A stretch of DNA of 64,000 bases. Origin: Anaerococcus provencensis. GTDB taxonomy: Bacteria > Bacillota > Clostridia > Tissierellales > Peptoniphilaceae. Shown here in pieces: positions 55,509 to 64,000 of the stretch. The stretch lies in NCBI RefSeq assembly GCF_000312365.2, contig NZ_HG003686.1, positions 882,538 to 946,537 on the forward strand, given 5' to 3'. Position 1 is the first letter of the stretch. The number at the start of each line of letters is the position of its first letter. The translations under genes were made by a program, and so were the position numbers. The notes below the pieces were generated by a model. The model was not told where the DNA came from. It did not search any database and saw only the letters and a list, made by a program, of their open reading frames with translations.

Positions 55509-56004
55509 TTTCCTCTCCTTGGATAAATAAGAACTGCAATTGACCAATATGAATTATGTCATTTGATTTTAGCTCAATCGCATCATAAATCCTCTCATCG
55601 TTGAGATAGGTTCCATTGGCAGATTTTAGGTCTTCTAAGAAATATATATCTTCATCTTGGATAATTCTAGCGTGGAATTTTGATAAATACTTATCCTTGA
55701 TACAAATAGTATTTCTCTCATCACGACCTATAGTATCATCCTCACCTATGAAGTAATATTCTTGAACTATGAATCTAAAACCATCTTCTCTATTTAATAA
55801 TTTGAGATATGTATCGGATTCCTTTTCCTTTTTAAGTGTAGTTCTTACGTCATAGTAGATAATTCTAATGATTGAATATATGAAGTAAAATACAACTACA
55901 ACAAATACGTACTTAAGTATTGTTGAAATCAATTGATATAAAGTTAAGTTTCCAAATACATTTATTGAAAAAAATTTATCTATAAAATTAAAAAAACTTT
56001 CCAT
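55501..56004 (-). CDS. Membrane-anchored FHA-domain protein
   Basis: 167-aa protein with one membrane segment (about 28-46) and a C-terminal forkhead-associated domain (about 78-165). The FHA signature is visible: DDTIGRDERNTICIKDKYLSKFHARI (about 87-112; GRD, SKFHA), then SANGTYLND. FHA domains bind phosphothreonine, so a Ser/Thr kinase may control the adjoining RodA-PBP pair. No kinase gene is in this window. The FHA-RodA-PBP order also occurs in Actinobacteria and some clostridia. Confidence 0.88.
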   Translation of the reverse strand: MESFFNFIDKFFSINVFGNLTLYQLISTILKYVFVVVVFYFIYSIIRIIYYDVRTTLKKEKESDTYLKLLNREDGFRFIVQEYYFIGEDDTIGRDERNTICIKDKYLSKFHARIIQDEDIYFLEDLKSANGTYLNDERIYDAIELKSNDIIHIGQLQFLFIQGEENE

Positions 56005-56028
56005 AATATCTTCCTTTTCTTTAGTATC

Positions 56029-56041
56029 TATATTTTACCAC
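56029..56041 (-). promoter_or_regulatory. Candidate extended -10 promoter of the FHA-RodA-PBP operon
   Basis: Minus-strand TGGTAAAATA (TGn plus TAAAAT at 56037-56032), 28 bases before the FHA ATG. The -35 region is weak. It directly follows the pgcA terminator. Confidence 0.45.
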
Positions 56042-56061
56042 ATAATATTCTTTTTAAAACT

Positions 56062-56085
56062 AAAAAACTAGGGCAAGTGCCCTAG
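56062..56085 (-). terminator. Intrinsic terminator after pgcA
   Basis: Minus-strand 7-bp perfect stem CTAGGGC/GCCCTAG with a 4-base loop (56085-56068), followed by TTTTTT. It ends the glycogen/alpha-glucan cluster. Confidence 0.88.
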
Positions 56086-56089
56086 TCTA

Positions 56090-57781
56090 TTATTCTACAC
56101 TATCAATGATTTCTCTCATTGCCTTTATAAGCTCATCTTTTTTCGCTTCTGAACCATCTCTACTATCACTTATAGCATTGACATACATTTTGATTTTTGG
56201 TTCTGTTCCTGATGGTCTTAATGCTAGCCATGATTTATCTTCAAAGTAATATTTCAAAACATTTGATTTTGGAAGTCCAGTTTCATCAAATTTATAGTCT
56301 ATGATTTTGTCTGTTTTTAGTCCAGCAAGTTCATCGATTGGATTGTTTCTAACTTCTTCCATGATTCTTCCTATCCTTGCCTGTCCGTCAAGACCTGTTA
56401 GGGTGATTGATACAACTTCGTTGGCATAAAAACCGTGTTCTTGGTATATATCTTCAAGTACATCTAGCAGAGATTTGCCTTGTTTTTTGTAGTATCCTGC
56501 CATCTCAGAGATCATCATAGCTGAGTTTACGGCATCCTTATCTCTTACGAAATCCTTGTAGTTATAACCAATTGATTCTTCAAAACCAAAGACAAATTTA
56601 CCTTCACCAGTTCTTTCAAGTTCGTTTGCTACAGCATAAATGTTCTTAAATCCGGTTAATACGTCGTATTTTTTAACGCCGTATTTTTCACAAATAGGAC
56701 TAATCAAATCTGTTGATACTAGAGATTTTACTACAGCTGGATTTTCTGGAAGTTCTCCATTTTCTTTTAAGGCTGATAGGATATAATTGGTCAAAAGTGA
56801 TCCTATTTTATTGCCTGTTAAGAAGACGTATTCGCCATTCCCATCTTTGATTTCTACTGCACATCTGTCTGAATCAGGGTCTGTTGCTAGTAAAAGATCA
56901 GCGTCTTTTTCCTTACCAAGTTTTTCTGAATACTTGAAAGCAGCTGGGTCTTCTGGGTTTGGATATCCTACTGTTGTAAAGTTTGGATCTGGGTTTTCTT
57001 GTTCTGGTACAACATAAATATTTTTAAATCCACGCTCATCCAATATTCTTCTTACTAGCTTATTACCAGCTCCATTTAGTGGAGTATAGACGATTTTGAT
57101 ATCCTTATCTATATCTTCATTTATTGTACAAGCTAGTACTTCTTTTACATAATCTTCAATCAAATCATTACTAACACATTCGATTATCCCATCTTCTAGA
57201 CCTTTTTCAAAATCAATACGTGGGATTTCGAAAAAGTCTGGGTGTTCAGCAATGTGTCCTAAGATTTTGTCTGCTGTTTCATCTAGGATTTGGCTACCTT
57301 CACTATTGTAAGCCTTATAACCATTGTATTCCATTGGGTTATGGCTTGCTGTTATCATTACACCTGCAGCTGTCTTTAGGTGTCTAACAGTATAAGATAA
57401 AACTGGTGTTGGTTGAATTTCCTTGTGAATGTATACTTTGATACCATTAGCAGCAAAAACTTCTGCTGTTACGCGTGCAAAGTCTTCTGATTTGTGACGA
57501 ACGTCATAAGAAATAGCAACTCCTGCTTTTTTTGCATCTTCGCCCATTTCAGCGACTGTATCTGCAAAACCTTGGCTAGCTTGGGCTACCATATATTCGT
57601 TCATACGGTTGGTTCCTGCACCTAGTTTGCCACGAAGTCCTGCTGTACCAAATTCTAATGAAGAATAAAACCTGTCTTTGATTTCTTCGTCATTGTCTTT
57701 AATTTCTTCTAGTTCTTTCTTTGTCTGTTCGTCGAATTTGTCATTGTTGTACCATAAATCAAAAGATTCTTTATAGTCCAT
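56090..57781 (-). CDS. pgcA: Phospho-sugar mutase (phosphoglucomutase type)
   Basis: Interconverts glucose 6-phosphate and glucose 1-phosphate, linking glycolysis to glycogen. The active serine motif TASHNPMEYNGYK (about 139-151), metal-binding DPDSDRCAV (about 297-305), the sugar loop GFEESIGY and the phosphate-binding RPSGTEPKIK near the C-terminus are intact. The length of 563 aa matches Bacillus PgcA. It is last in the glycogen cluster, overlapping pulA by 11 bases. Its product is the substrate of the glgC/glgD enzyme. Confidence 0.95.
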   Translation of the reverse strand: MDYKESFDLWYNNDKFDEQTKKELEEIKDNDEEIKDRFYSSLEFGTAGLRGKLGAGTNRMNEYMVAQASQGFADTVAEMGEDAKKAGVAISYDVRHKSEDFARVTAEVFAANGIKVYIHKEIQPTPVLSYTVRHLKTAAGVMITASHNPMEYNGYKAYNSEGSQILDETADKILGHIAEHPDFFEIPRIDFEKGLEDGIIECVSNDLIEDYVKEVLACTINEDIDKDIKIVYTPLNGAGNKLVRRILDERGFKNIYVVPEQENPDPNFTTVGYPNPEDPAAFKYSEKLGKEKDADLLLATDPDSDRCAVEIKDGNGEYVFLTGNKIGSLLTNYILSALKENGELPENPAVVKSLVSTDLISPICEKYGVKKYDVLTGFKNIYAVANELERTGEGKFVFGFEESIGYNYKDFVRDKDAVNSAMMISEMAGYYKKQGKSLLDVLEDIYQEHGFYANEVVSITLTGLDGQARIGRIMEEVRNNPIDELAGLKTDKIIDYKFDETGLPKSNVLKYYFEDKSWLALRPSGTEPKIKMYVNAISDSRDGSEAKKDELIKAMREIIDSVE

Positions 57782-59666
57782 TTTTCCCTCCTAAATTATA
57801 AACATTTATTGATAGACCTTCTACATAGAGGTCTCCTTCTATCTTCTTACTTGTATTTTTACCCTCTTTGGAAAAAATATTCTCAATACTTATACTTTTA
57901 CTTTTTATAAAACTTTCTATTGATCTTCTAGGGATTATCTCTCCATCTTGACCAACATTTATCACGACAAGATTCTTTGAATTCTTGTAGGCTAAAGAAT
58001 AAATTATCATCGAATCCTTTATTCCATCCATAAATTTTAGATTATTGCGGATAAAACTTGCATCTGTCCTTGTAAATGCCTTTAATGACTTCCTAAGTTC
58101 AACCAAATCTTTTGTGTAGTTAAAGATATCTAGATGTTCCTCTTTTTCTTTCCAATTGATAGCATTTACAAAAAGTGGAGAATTATAGGAATTCCTGTCG
58201 TTTTTCTTAGTGTGATTAAATTCATTGCCCTCATATATAAACACTTTACCAAAGGATAAAAAGATTAAGCCCATAGCAAGTTTTACATAATCATCAATTT
58301 GGTCCAGATTTTTAAGAGAAATCTGCAATTTATCATATAAAATCAAGTTGTCGTGGCAATTAAAATAATTAATCGACTCACTTGCATCATCAGCAAAGCC
58401 AGCTCTTACCTCATCATAGGCAATAGATCCAGCTATAGACTGCTCTATTATAGGCTTTAGATAATAGTCTCCTTGAATGTAACCTGTCCCGTAGGAATCA
58501 GTGTCTCCCTTTATAGCATCTCTAAAGATGTCGTTAAAAACTCCAAAACCATTAGATCTTTGTGATCCCTTTATAGTATGAAGATTGGCTGGAAGTGTCG
58601 TTTCAAGGGCCATCCATGGCTCTCCATATATTATGATGTTAGGATTTATCTTTCTTAGTTCCTTTACTGCAAGTTTTATAGTATCAAGGTCAATTATGGC
58701 CATTAGGTCAAATCTAAAGCCATCAATTTTATATTCCTTAACCCAATACTTCAAAGAATCTATGATTAATTTTCTTACAAATGGCCTCTCACTAGCAAGT
58801 TCATTGCCTACACCTGTGCCATTAGAAAAATACCCATCTTTGGTCATCCTATGGTAATAATTTTTCCCTAGTGTGTTAAGATTCGAATCATAAGACTTAA
58901 AAGTATGGTTGAAGACAACATCCATTACTACAGCTATATTTTTTTTATGAAATTTTCCAATCATCTCTTTTATTTCAAATATCCTATTTGTAGGATCAGT
59001 AGGATCTGTAGCATAAGAGCCTTCCGGGTTAAAATATAGCTCTGGGTCGTAACCCCAGTTGTAGTTGTCATCATCAAAAAATCTATCATTTGATTCGTCA
59101 ACACTAATAAAATCATATATAGGTAAAAGCTGCACATGAGTCACACCCAAGTCAACTAGATTATCAATGCCTGTAGCAAGGCCCTTATAGGTCGTACTCT
59201 CCTGGCAAAGCCCAAGGTACTTACCTCTGTCCTTGACTCCACTTGTCTCATCAGCTGTATAATTTTTGACATTAAGTTCATATATTATAGCTTCATTTTC
59301 TGGTATTTGTGGGACTGGAGTCTCTAAAAATCCTTGAGGATTTGTTTTTTCCATATCACAAACTACAGAATACATAGAATTTATAGAAGAAGCAAAGGAG
59401 TATGGATCGGTCACCATATACTTATCATCTACAAAATAGGAATAAAAATATCCCTCATAGTCACCTGATAGAGTAACTTGGTAGATATCATATTCTCCTT
59501 TTTCCATCTTTATAAAATCTTTTCTTGGATTTCTATAGTCTTTTGATATGGCCAGATATATTTGCTTGACTGACGGAGCAAAGACTTTAAAAGTTGTCTC
59601 ATCTTTACTATATATAGCTCCAAGCCTTATATCTTTAATCTGTTCATAGCTAATATTATTTATCAA
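57771..59666 (-). CDS. pulA: Type I pullulanase / glycogen-debranching enzyme (GH13)
   Basis: Cytosolic GH13 enzyme that cuts alpha-1,6 branches in glycogen or imported dextrins. The type I signature YNWGYDP, region MDVVFNHTF, nucleophile in GFRFDLMAI, acid in IIYGEPW and NCHDN are all present; an N-terminal carbohydrate-binding/beta-sandwich domain precedes them. No signal peptide. The length of 631 aa is near usual. The start appears to be TTG at 59666, overlapping the end of the phosphorylase-like gene. Confidence 0.92.
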   Translation of the reverse strand: MINNISYEQIKDIRLGAIYSKDETTFKVFAPSVKQIYLAISKDYRNPRKDFIKMEKGEYDIYQVTLSGDYEGYFYSYFVDDKYMVTDPYSFASSINSMYSVVCDMEKTNPQGFLETPVPQIPENEAIIYELNVKNYTADETSGVKDRGKYLGLCQESTTYKGLATGIDNLVDLGVTHVQLLPIYDFISVDESNDRFFDDDNYNWGYDPELYFNPEGSYATDPTDPTNRIFEIKEMIGKFHKKNIAVVMDVVFNHTFKSYDSNLNTLGKNYYHRMTKDGYFSNGTGVGNELASERPFVRKLIIDSLKYWVKEYKIDGFRFDLMAIIDLDTIKLAVKELRKINPNIIIYGEPWMALETTLPANLHTIKGSQRSNGFGVFNDIFRDAIKGDTDSYGTGYIQGDYYLKPIIEQSIAGSIAYDEVRAGFADDASESINYFNCHDNLILYDKLQISLKNLDQIDDYVKLAMGLIFLSFGKVFIYEGNEFNHTKKNDRNSYNSPLFVNAINWKEKEEHLDIFNYTKDLVELRKSLKAFTRTDASFIRNNLKFMDGIKDSMIIYSLAYKNSKNLVVINVGQDGEIIPRRSIESFIKSKSISIENIFSKEGKNTSKKIEGDLYVEGLSINVYNLGGKNGL

Positions 59667-61902
59667 AACTTCTTTTCCTTTTTAATAAGTTATCTAAGTT
59701 AAATTTGCTTGCCCATATGAAATTTTGCATTTGCTTTTGTATCCATTTTTCCTTGTCTATATAGTCTTTTTGGATATTTTTTCTCAAATTCACAAGATTT
59801 TCTAGATCAAGTAATACATTAAATGAATCATTGTAAAGCAATATTTCATCATACAAAATTTTAAAATCATAAGGGAAACTTTCCTTAGGCTCATTTAATA
59901 GCCTGTCAATAGTATATTTTACTATTTTGTTTTGATAAATGATATCATTCGCAATGTAATTTCGTTCCTTTCTAATTTTTTCATAAGTTTTGTAATCATC
60001 GTCAAGTAGATAAAATTCATTGGCAATGTCTAGATTCTCAACGATTCCTGCCTTAGTTGATACGACATTGGACATATTGTATAGGCAGTTTAATATATCA
60101 AAATTCTGATTATCCATTAGTGGATGAGCAAGGTTAGAATATATATCTGCTGCTGGATATAAAAGTCTTAGGTCCTTGACACCAATATTTTCAACAAAAA
60201 TAATCTTTAATTTCTCTCTTATAATCTTGTCTGATTCTATAAGTTTTTTGAGGGCAAGGATAAACTTTATTGTTTCCTTTGCCACAAAATACCCTTCATT
60301 GGCCTTGCCAGAAAATATATAGGTTTTCGGCACAAAATAAGCATTGGTATTATCTCTTAGATAGAAATATTCATAGGCTATTTCTAGGGCATTTAATATC
60401 TGCCTCTTGCTTTCGTGGATAATAGAAAGCTGCAAATCAAATATTGAGTAAGGGTTTATAGATGAATCTTTCAAATATTCAATCAGCTTTACTTTGTTTT
60501 GGTATTTGATTTCATCAAGGCTATCGATAAAGTCCTTATCTCCTTTTAAGTATATAAGTTTCTTGCTATCGTTGTTATAATCCTTGATCTTATATTTATC
60601 TAATAGATTATAAAGCTTATTATTTGCAGATTTGCCATAGCTTTGTCTATCGCTTCCCATATTCATATAGGAAGTATTTTTTGAAATAGATTTGTTTTCA
60701 AAAAGTACCTTTGATAAGAATATATATTCTTTAGATATGGCTATATTTATATTTTTAAAAATTACTTGTCCATTTTCTATTAATGGCAAAAATCTCTCAG
60801 TTTTAGCAAGTTCTGCTTGTATGTCGATGATTGTATTATAAAGCTCTGGGTTTAACTTTCTTATTTCATCAGCTGGGTATTTTTCTAGGGAATCATCAGT
60901 TATAGAAAACACTAGATGGTAGAAAATCTCCCTTGTATAGGCAATTGCCTTTTTCATGGTGAATTTATGATCTCTAGTAAGAATTCTAATAAATTCAACT
61001 AAGGCCAGGGTCGGGTGAATGTCGTTTATGATAACATTGGTTTGCTTGTTGATATTATTAATATCTTTATAATACAGCAAATACTTTCTGACAAAGTCCC
61101 TCATAGCTGATGCAGCAAAGAAATATTCTTGCTTGAGCCTTAAAATTTTGCCCTCATAGGATGAATCGTCTACATAAAGAAACTGAGTGATCGAAAGGTT
61201 ATTAATATAATCTTCGTAGGCGTTTATGATATCTCCATTAGAAAATTCACTTACATCTATTACAGATGTAGGCTCAGATTTGAAAAGTCTAAGAGTATTT
61301 ACAAATTTTGCATCAGATGAGACTATAGGCATATCATAGGTCACCGTTTTGTGGTTTTTGCCATAGATTTCTATTAGATTGGTAAAAGATTTCTGGTGCT
61401 CCCAATTTGACCCATGCTCTAGCCAAGAATCCGACCTAACTTCTTGCTTGCCGTTTACTATAACTTGCTTAAAGTCACCAGATTCATAGCGAAGAGCATA
61501 AGCAGTAGCCTTAATTTTTTGATCTGTTAGGGCATTTATAAGATATGACGAACCCATGCCCATATCACCAATTCCAAGGGCTGGGTCGAGGTCATAGGAC
61601 ATGATAGAATCATAATCAAAGCCTATTTCACCAATGGCTGCTCTAATATCATCTTCAATATCAAGTTTATAAATAATATTTGCTAGAAAAGATCCTGGCA
61701 AATATTCAAAACTTAATATATAGACTTCGTAGCCTTCTTTTATTTTTTTGGAAGAAACCCAAGTCTTGCCCACGCTTTCCATAATATAGCGGCACAAGCA
61801 ATCGTAGATTTCTCTTTCTCTTGCTGTATTTAGGTCTTTAGCATAAAAAGAATACAAATAATTTTGTATTCTTTCTATGATAGTATTCTTATTAATTTCC
61901 AT
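59656..61902 (-). CDS. Divergent glycogen phosphorylase (GT35) homologue, PLP lysine apparently lost
   Basis: 748-aa protein with the glycogen phosphorylase fold. Family blocks remain: SYDLDPALGIGDMG, YALRYESGDFKQ, RLKQEYFFAASAMRD, NDIHPTLALVEFIRIL and HESKRQILNAL, matching phosphorylase order. The C-terminal PLP site is not recognisable: the segment that should read EASGTGNMKFMLNG is NFDILNCLYNMSNVV (about 600-614), with no Lys where the Schiff base forms, and the NKTNGIT motif region is also altered (NMGSDRQSYG). So it is probably inactive, though full-length, in frame and among intact glycogen genes. It may bind glycogen or regulate the pathway; that is inference. Confidence 0.8.
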   Translation of the reverse strand: MEINKNTIIERIQNYLYSFYAKDLNTAREREIYDCLCRYIMESVGKTWVSSKKIKEGYEVYILSFEYLPGSFLANIIYKLDIEDDIRAAIGEIGFDYDSIMSYDLDPALGIGDMGMGSSYLINALTDQKIKATAYALRYESGDFKQVIVNGKQEVRSDSWLEHGSNWEHQKSFTNLIEIYGKNHKTVTYDMPIVSSDAKFVNTLRLFKSEPTSVIDVSEFSNGDIINAYEDYINNLSITQFLYVDDSSYEGKILRLKQEYFFAASAMRDFVRKYLLYYKDINNINKQTNVIINDIHPTLALVEFIRILTRDHKFTMKKAIAYTREIFYHLVFSITDDSLEKYPADEIRKLNPELYNTIIDIQAELAKTERFLPLIENGQVIFKNINIAISKEYIFLSKVLFENKSISKNTSYMNMGSDRQSYGKSANNKLYNLLDKYKIKDYNNDSKKLIYLKGDKDFIDSLDEIKYQNKVKLIEYLKDSSINPYSIFDLQLSIIHESKRQILNALEIAYEYFYLRDNTNAYFVPKTYIFSGKANEGYFVAKETIKFILALKKLIESDKIIREKLKIIFVENIGVKDLRLLYPAADIYSNLAHPLMDNQNFDILNCLYNMSNVVSTKAGIVENLDIANEFYLLDDDYKTYEKIRKERNYIANDIIYQNKIVKYTIDRLLNEPKESFPYDFKILYDEILLYNDSFNVLLDLENLVNLRKNIQKDYIDKEKWIQKQMQNFIWASKFNLDNLLKRKRSFDK

Positions 61903-61903
61903 A

Positions 61904-63334
61904 CTAGGCTCTTATTTCTTCGTATAAATCCTTATATTTATTGGCTGACATTTGCCAGTCTATATCGCTTTTCATTGCATTATTAACAAGTCTATTATGT
62001 GCTTCTTTATTATTTTTATAAATATTTATAGCGTTTTTGATTGTAAATAATAACTCATGGGCATTGATATTTGAGAAAGAATATCCTGTACCCTCACCTG
62101 TGTATTCATTGTAAGGAATAACCGTATCCTTAAGGCCACCTGCCTCACGAACTATAGGCAAAGCTCCATAGCGCATAGCTATAAGCTGGCTTATGCCACA
62201 TGGTTCTGAGATTGAAGGCATGAGGTAGAAATCACTTGATGCATAGATTTGGTGAGCCTCTTGACCTCCAAAATAAATTCTTGCTGCAAGTTTTTCTGGA
62301 TATTTCCAAGCAAAGTATTTTAACATTTCTTCGTAGGTATAATCTCCAGTACCTAGGGCTACAATTTGGATATCTTCTTCAAGTAGTTCATCTAATATGT
62401 ACCTTACAAGGTCCATACCCTTCATTTCGTTTAGTCTTGTAACCATACCAATCATTGGAACGTCTTCTCTTTCTGGTAGGCCATATAATTTTTGCAAGGC
62501 TAATTTATTATTAACTTTTTTGTCAATACTATCTATGTCAAAATTTTGTTCTATTAGTTTATCTGTTGCAGGATTCCATTCCTTATAATCTATACCGTTT
62601 ACAATCCCTGAAAGCTTATAGTCATATTCTCTGATAACTCCATCAAGGCCCTCGCCATAGAATGGGTAGTGGATTTCACGAGCATAATTTTCAGAAACTG
62701 TATTTACTGCTGTAGCATGGATTATACCAGCTTTCATAAAATTAATTGCATCGTAATATTTAAGGTCATTTTCGTTGAAATATCCACCATCAAGACCTGC
62801 AAGTCTCATTATATCAGGATTAAATACACCTTGGTATTTCAAATTATGGATGGTAAATAAGGTTCTTATATCATCATAATAACTATCACCATGCCTAAAA
62901 TCATTTACAAAGACATTAACCATAGCTGTATGCCAATCATTGGAGTGGATGATGTCTGGTTTAAAATCAATTTCTTTTGGAAGTAGGGTACAAGCTTTAG
63001 AGAAATAGATAAATCTCTCAGCATCATCTCCAAATCCATAAGGGTATCCCCTATCAAAGTATTCTTGATTGTCTATAAAATAGTAGGTAACCCCATCATA
63101 ATCAAGTCTATAGACTCCTGCGTATTGGTGCTTCCAATCTAGATCTACATAAAATTCTGTGACTTTTTCCATTTTTGAAAGATATTTTTCATCAATAGAA
63201 CCATACATAGGGATTACAACTCTGACATCTACACCAAGACTCTTAAGTTCTTTTGGTAGAGATCCAGCAACGTCGGCTAGACCCCCTGTTTTTATAAATG
63301 GTACTGCTTCACTAGCTAGAAAAAGTACATTCAT
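61904..63334 (-). CDS. glgA: Glycogen synthase (ADP-glucose type)
   Basis: GT5 enzyme that adds glucose from ADP-glucose to the growing glycogen chain. The N-terminal motif KTGGLADVAGSLP (residues 15-27) binds ADP-glucose; the C-terminal PSISEPCGISQL and REAGGLKDTV are intact. The length is 476 aa. The ATG at 63334 is preferred (TGGAG 6 bases upstream) to one at 63346. Its start lies just past the glgD stop and it ends 1 base before the phosphorylase-like gene. Confidence 0.96.
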   Translation of the reverse strand: MNVLFLASEAVPFIKTGGLADVAGSLPKELKSLGVDVRVVIPMYGSIDEKYLSKMEKVTEFYVDLDWKHQYAGVYRLDYDGVTYYFIDNQEYFDRGYPYGFGDDAERFIYFSKACTLLPKEIDFKPDIIHSNDWHTAMVNVFVNDFRHGDSYYDDIRTLFTIHNLKYQGVFNPDIMRLAGLDGGYFNENDLKYYDAINFMKAGIIHATAVNTVSENYAREIHYPFYGEGLDGVIREYDYKLSGIVNGIDYKEWNPATDKLIEQNFDIDSIDKKVNNKLALQKLYGLPEREDVPMIGMVTRLNEMKGMDLVRYILDELLEEDIQIVALGTGDYTYEEMLKYFAWKYPEKLAARIYFGGQEAHQIYASSDFYLMPSISEPCGISQLIAMRYGALPIVREAGGLKDTVIPYNEYTGEGTGYSFSNINAHELLFTIKNAINIYKNNKEAHNRLVNNAMKSDIDWQMSANKYKDLYEEIRA

Positions 63335-63336
63335 TA

Positions 63337-64000
63337 TTAGCTCCATTCTTCCAGTACTTCATTTTTTGATGAAACAAATGGGTGGACTCTGTTACCAAAT
63401 AGTTTCACATTATTGCCTATTTTTGTTCCCTTGTCTGTTATCACAAAGTTAAGTATGGCATCATTACCAATTACTGAATCTTGGAAAATAACTGAATTTT
63501 TGATAACTGCGCCTTTCTTGATCGTAACTCCCCTAAATATTATTGAGTTTTCAACCTCACCTTCTATAATTGCACCATTTGCAACAAGGGAGTTTTTAAC
63601 CCTGCTATCTTTTGTGTATGATGTTGATGGTTCGTCCTTTGATTTGGTGTAAACTAGGCCATCTTGGTAGAATAATGAATCGTATAATTCTTCATCTAAC
63701 AGCTTCATATTGGCTTCAAAGAAAGAATAGGTATCCATTATAATTTCAAGGTGTTTCTCAGTTCTGTAGAAATCAATGTTTAAATCATCTGGTAAAGAAA
63801 ATATTGCTGTAAGTAGTGAAGAAATAGTATTCCTCTCAACCGCATATCTCAATACTTTGATAAATACATCCCTTTTCATAAGTATAGAACCAGCGAAAAG
63901 GTCAAATTCGTCAGAAAGGCCGAGGTTGGTTCCTAGACTTACTGGCTTGTTATCCCCGTCAGAATTAATAATCTTCCTATTTAGATAAAAACCATCGTCA
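63337..64000 (-). CDS. glgD: Glucose-1-phosphate adenylyltransferase subunit GlgD (5' end beyond window)
   Basis: C-terminal 220 residues of a GlgC/GlgD-type subunit. In-frame coding continues above 63879 to the edge (SLGTNLGLSDE, DLFAGSILMKRD), so the ATG at 63879 is internal. The end is a left-handed beta-helix with hexapeptide repeats (SLVANGAIIEGEVENSIIF at about 540 bases before the end; quoted once). GlgD pairs with GlgC to make ADP-glucose for GlgA. Assignment to GlgD over GlgC rests on the divergent C-terminus; the catalytic half is outside. Confidence 0.8.
   Translation of the reverse strand, partial: DDGFYLNRKIINSDGDNKPVSLGTNLGLSDEFDLFAGSILMKRDVFIKVLRYAVERNTISSLLTAIFSLPDDLNIDFYRTEKHLEIIMDTYSFFEANMKLLDEELYDSLFYQDGLVYTKSKDEPSTSYTKDSRVKNSLVANGAIIEGEVENSIIFRGVTIKKGAVIKNSVIFQDSVIGNDAILNFVITDKGTKIGNNVKLFGNRVHPFVSSKNEVLEEWS

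Overview
The window reads as a chromosomal segment of a low-GC, AT-rich Gram-positive anaerobe. Bacillota/Clostridia-type gene neighbourhoods (rplU-prp-rpmA-obg, ruvCAB-queA-tgt-yajC, rel-dtd, sepF-ylmH-lspA), a cleavable N-terminal extension on ribosomal protein L27 and AGGAG-type ribosome binding sites all point that way. My best guess is the Tissierellia/Peptoniphilaceae (Anaerococcus-like); this is inference from gene content, not a database match. Almost every gene lies on the minus strand; only an RNase H-like gene (about 7.5-8.4 kb) and NAD kinase (about 51.9-52.7 kb) lie on the plus strand. I see no rRNA, tRNA, CRISPR array, insertion sequence or prophage.

Layout, left to right (most operons are transcribed right to left). 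1-5.2 kb: an rplU-led operon (L21, Prp protease, L27, Obg, YhbY, NadD, YqeK, RsfS) running into a ComEA-like protein and an Rrf2 regulator cut by the window edge. 5.2-7.5 kb: cysteine desulfurase plus ThiI (tRNA thiolation). 7.5-8.4 kb: an RNase H-like gene broken at a run of eight A. 8.4-11 kb: sepF, ylmH, lspA, ung. 11-22.3 kb: a long housekeeping run recJ-rel-dtd-MBL hydrolase-aspS-rseC-glyA-der-plsY-gpsA. 22.4-27.7 kb: ruvC-ruvA-ruvB-queA-tgt-yajC and an unknown gene. 27.9-30.2 kb: HAD phosphatase, a small membrane protein, a metallophosphoesterase and RdgB. 30.3-36.3 kb: ROK glucokinase, an OmpR-type response regulator, a frameshifted sensor kinase, a large lipoprotein, a pseudouridine synthase and a conserved unknown. 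36.3-41.8 kb: a P-loop protein, a radical SAM protein, DUF1292, a degenerate M20 peptidase, a parvulin, CvfB and a YitT-type membrane protein. 41.9-51 kb: sugar uptake and its control: a CcpA-like LacI regulator, HPr, enzyme I, an APH-fold protein, a DUF948/YtxH pair, a 6S-like RNA, and fruR-fruK-fruA. 51-56 kb: a second RluA-type synthase, NAD kinase and an FHA-RodA-PBP cell-wall cluster. 56-64 kb: a glycogen/alpha-glucan cluster of phosphoglucomutase, pullulanase, a divergent glycogen phosphorylase homologue, glycogen synthase and GlgD (cut by the right edge).

The most notable points are: a glycogen phosphorylase homologue that seems to have lost its PLP lysine but sits inside an intact glycogen cluster; two further enzyme-fold proteins without catalytic residues (an M20/PepD-like protein and an APH-fold protein beside ptsI); a cvfB gene whose full-length frame seems to begin with the rare start codon ATT; a promoter- and terminator-bounded 6S-like RNA next to fruA; a four-fold 10-bp direct repeat over the fruR promoter; and two genes split at homopolymer runs, which are either assembly errors or slippage sites.
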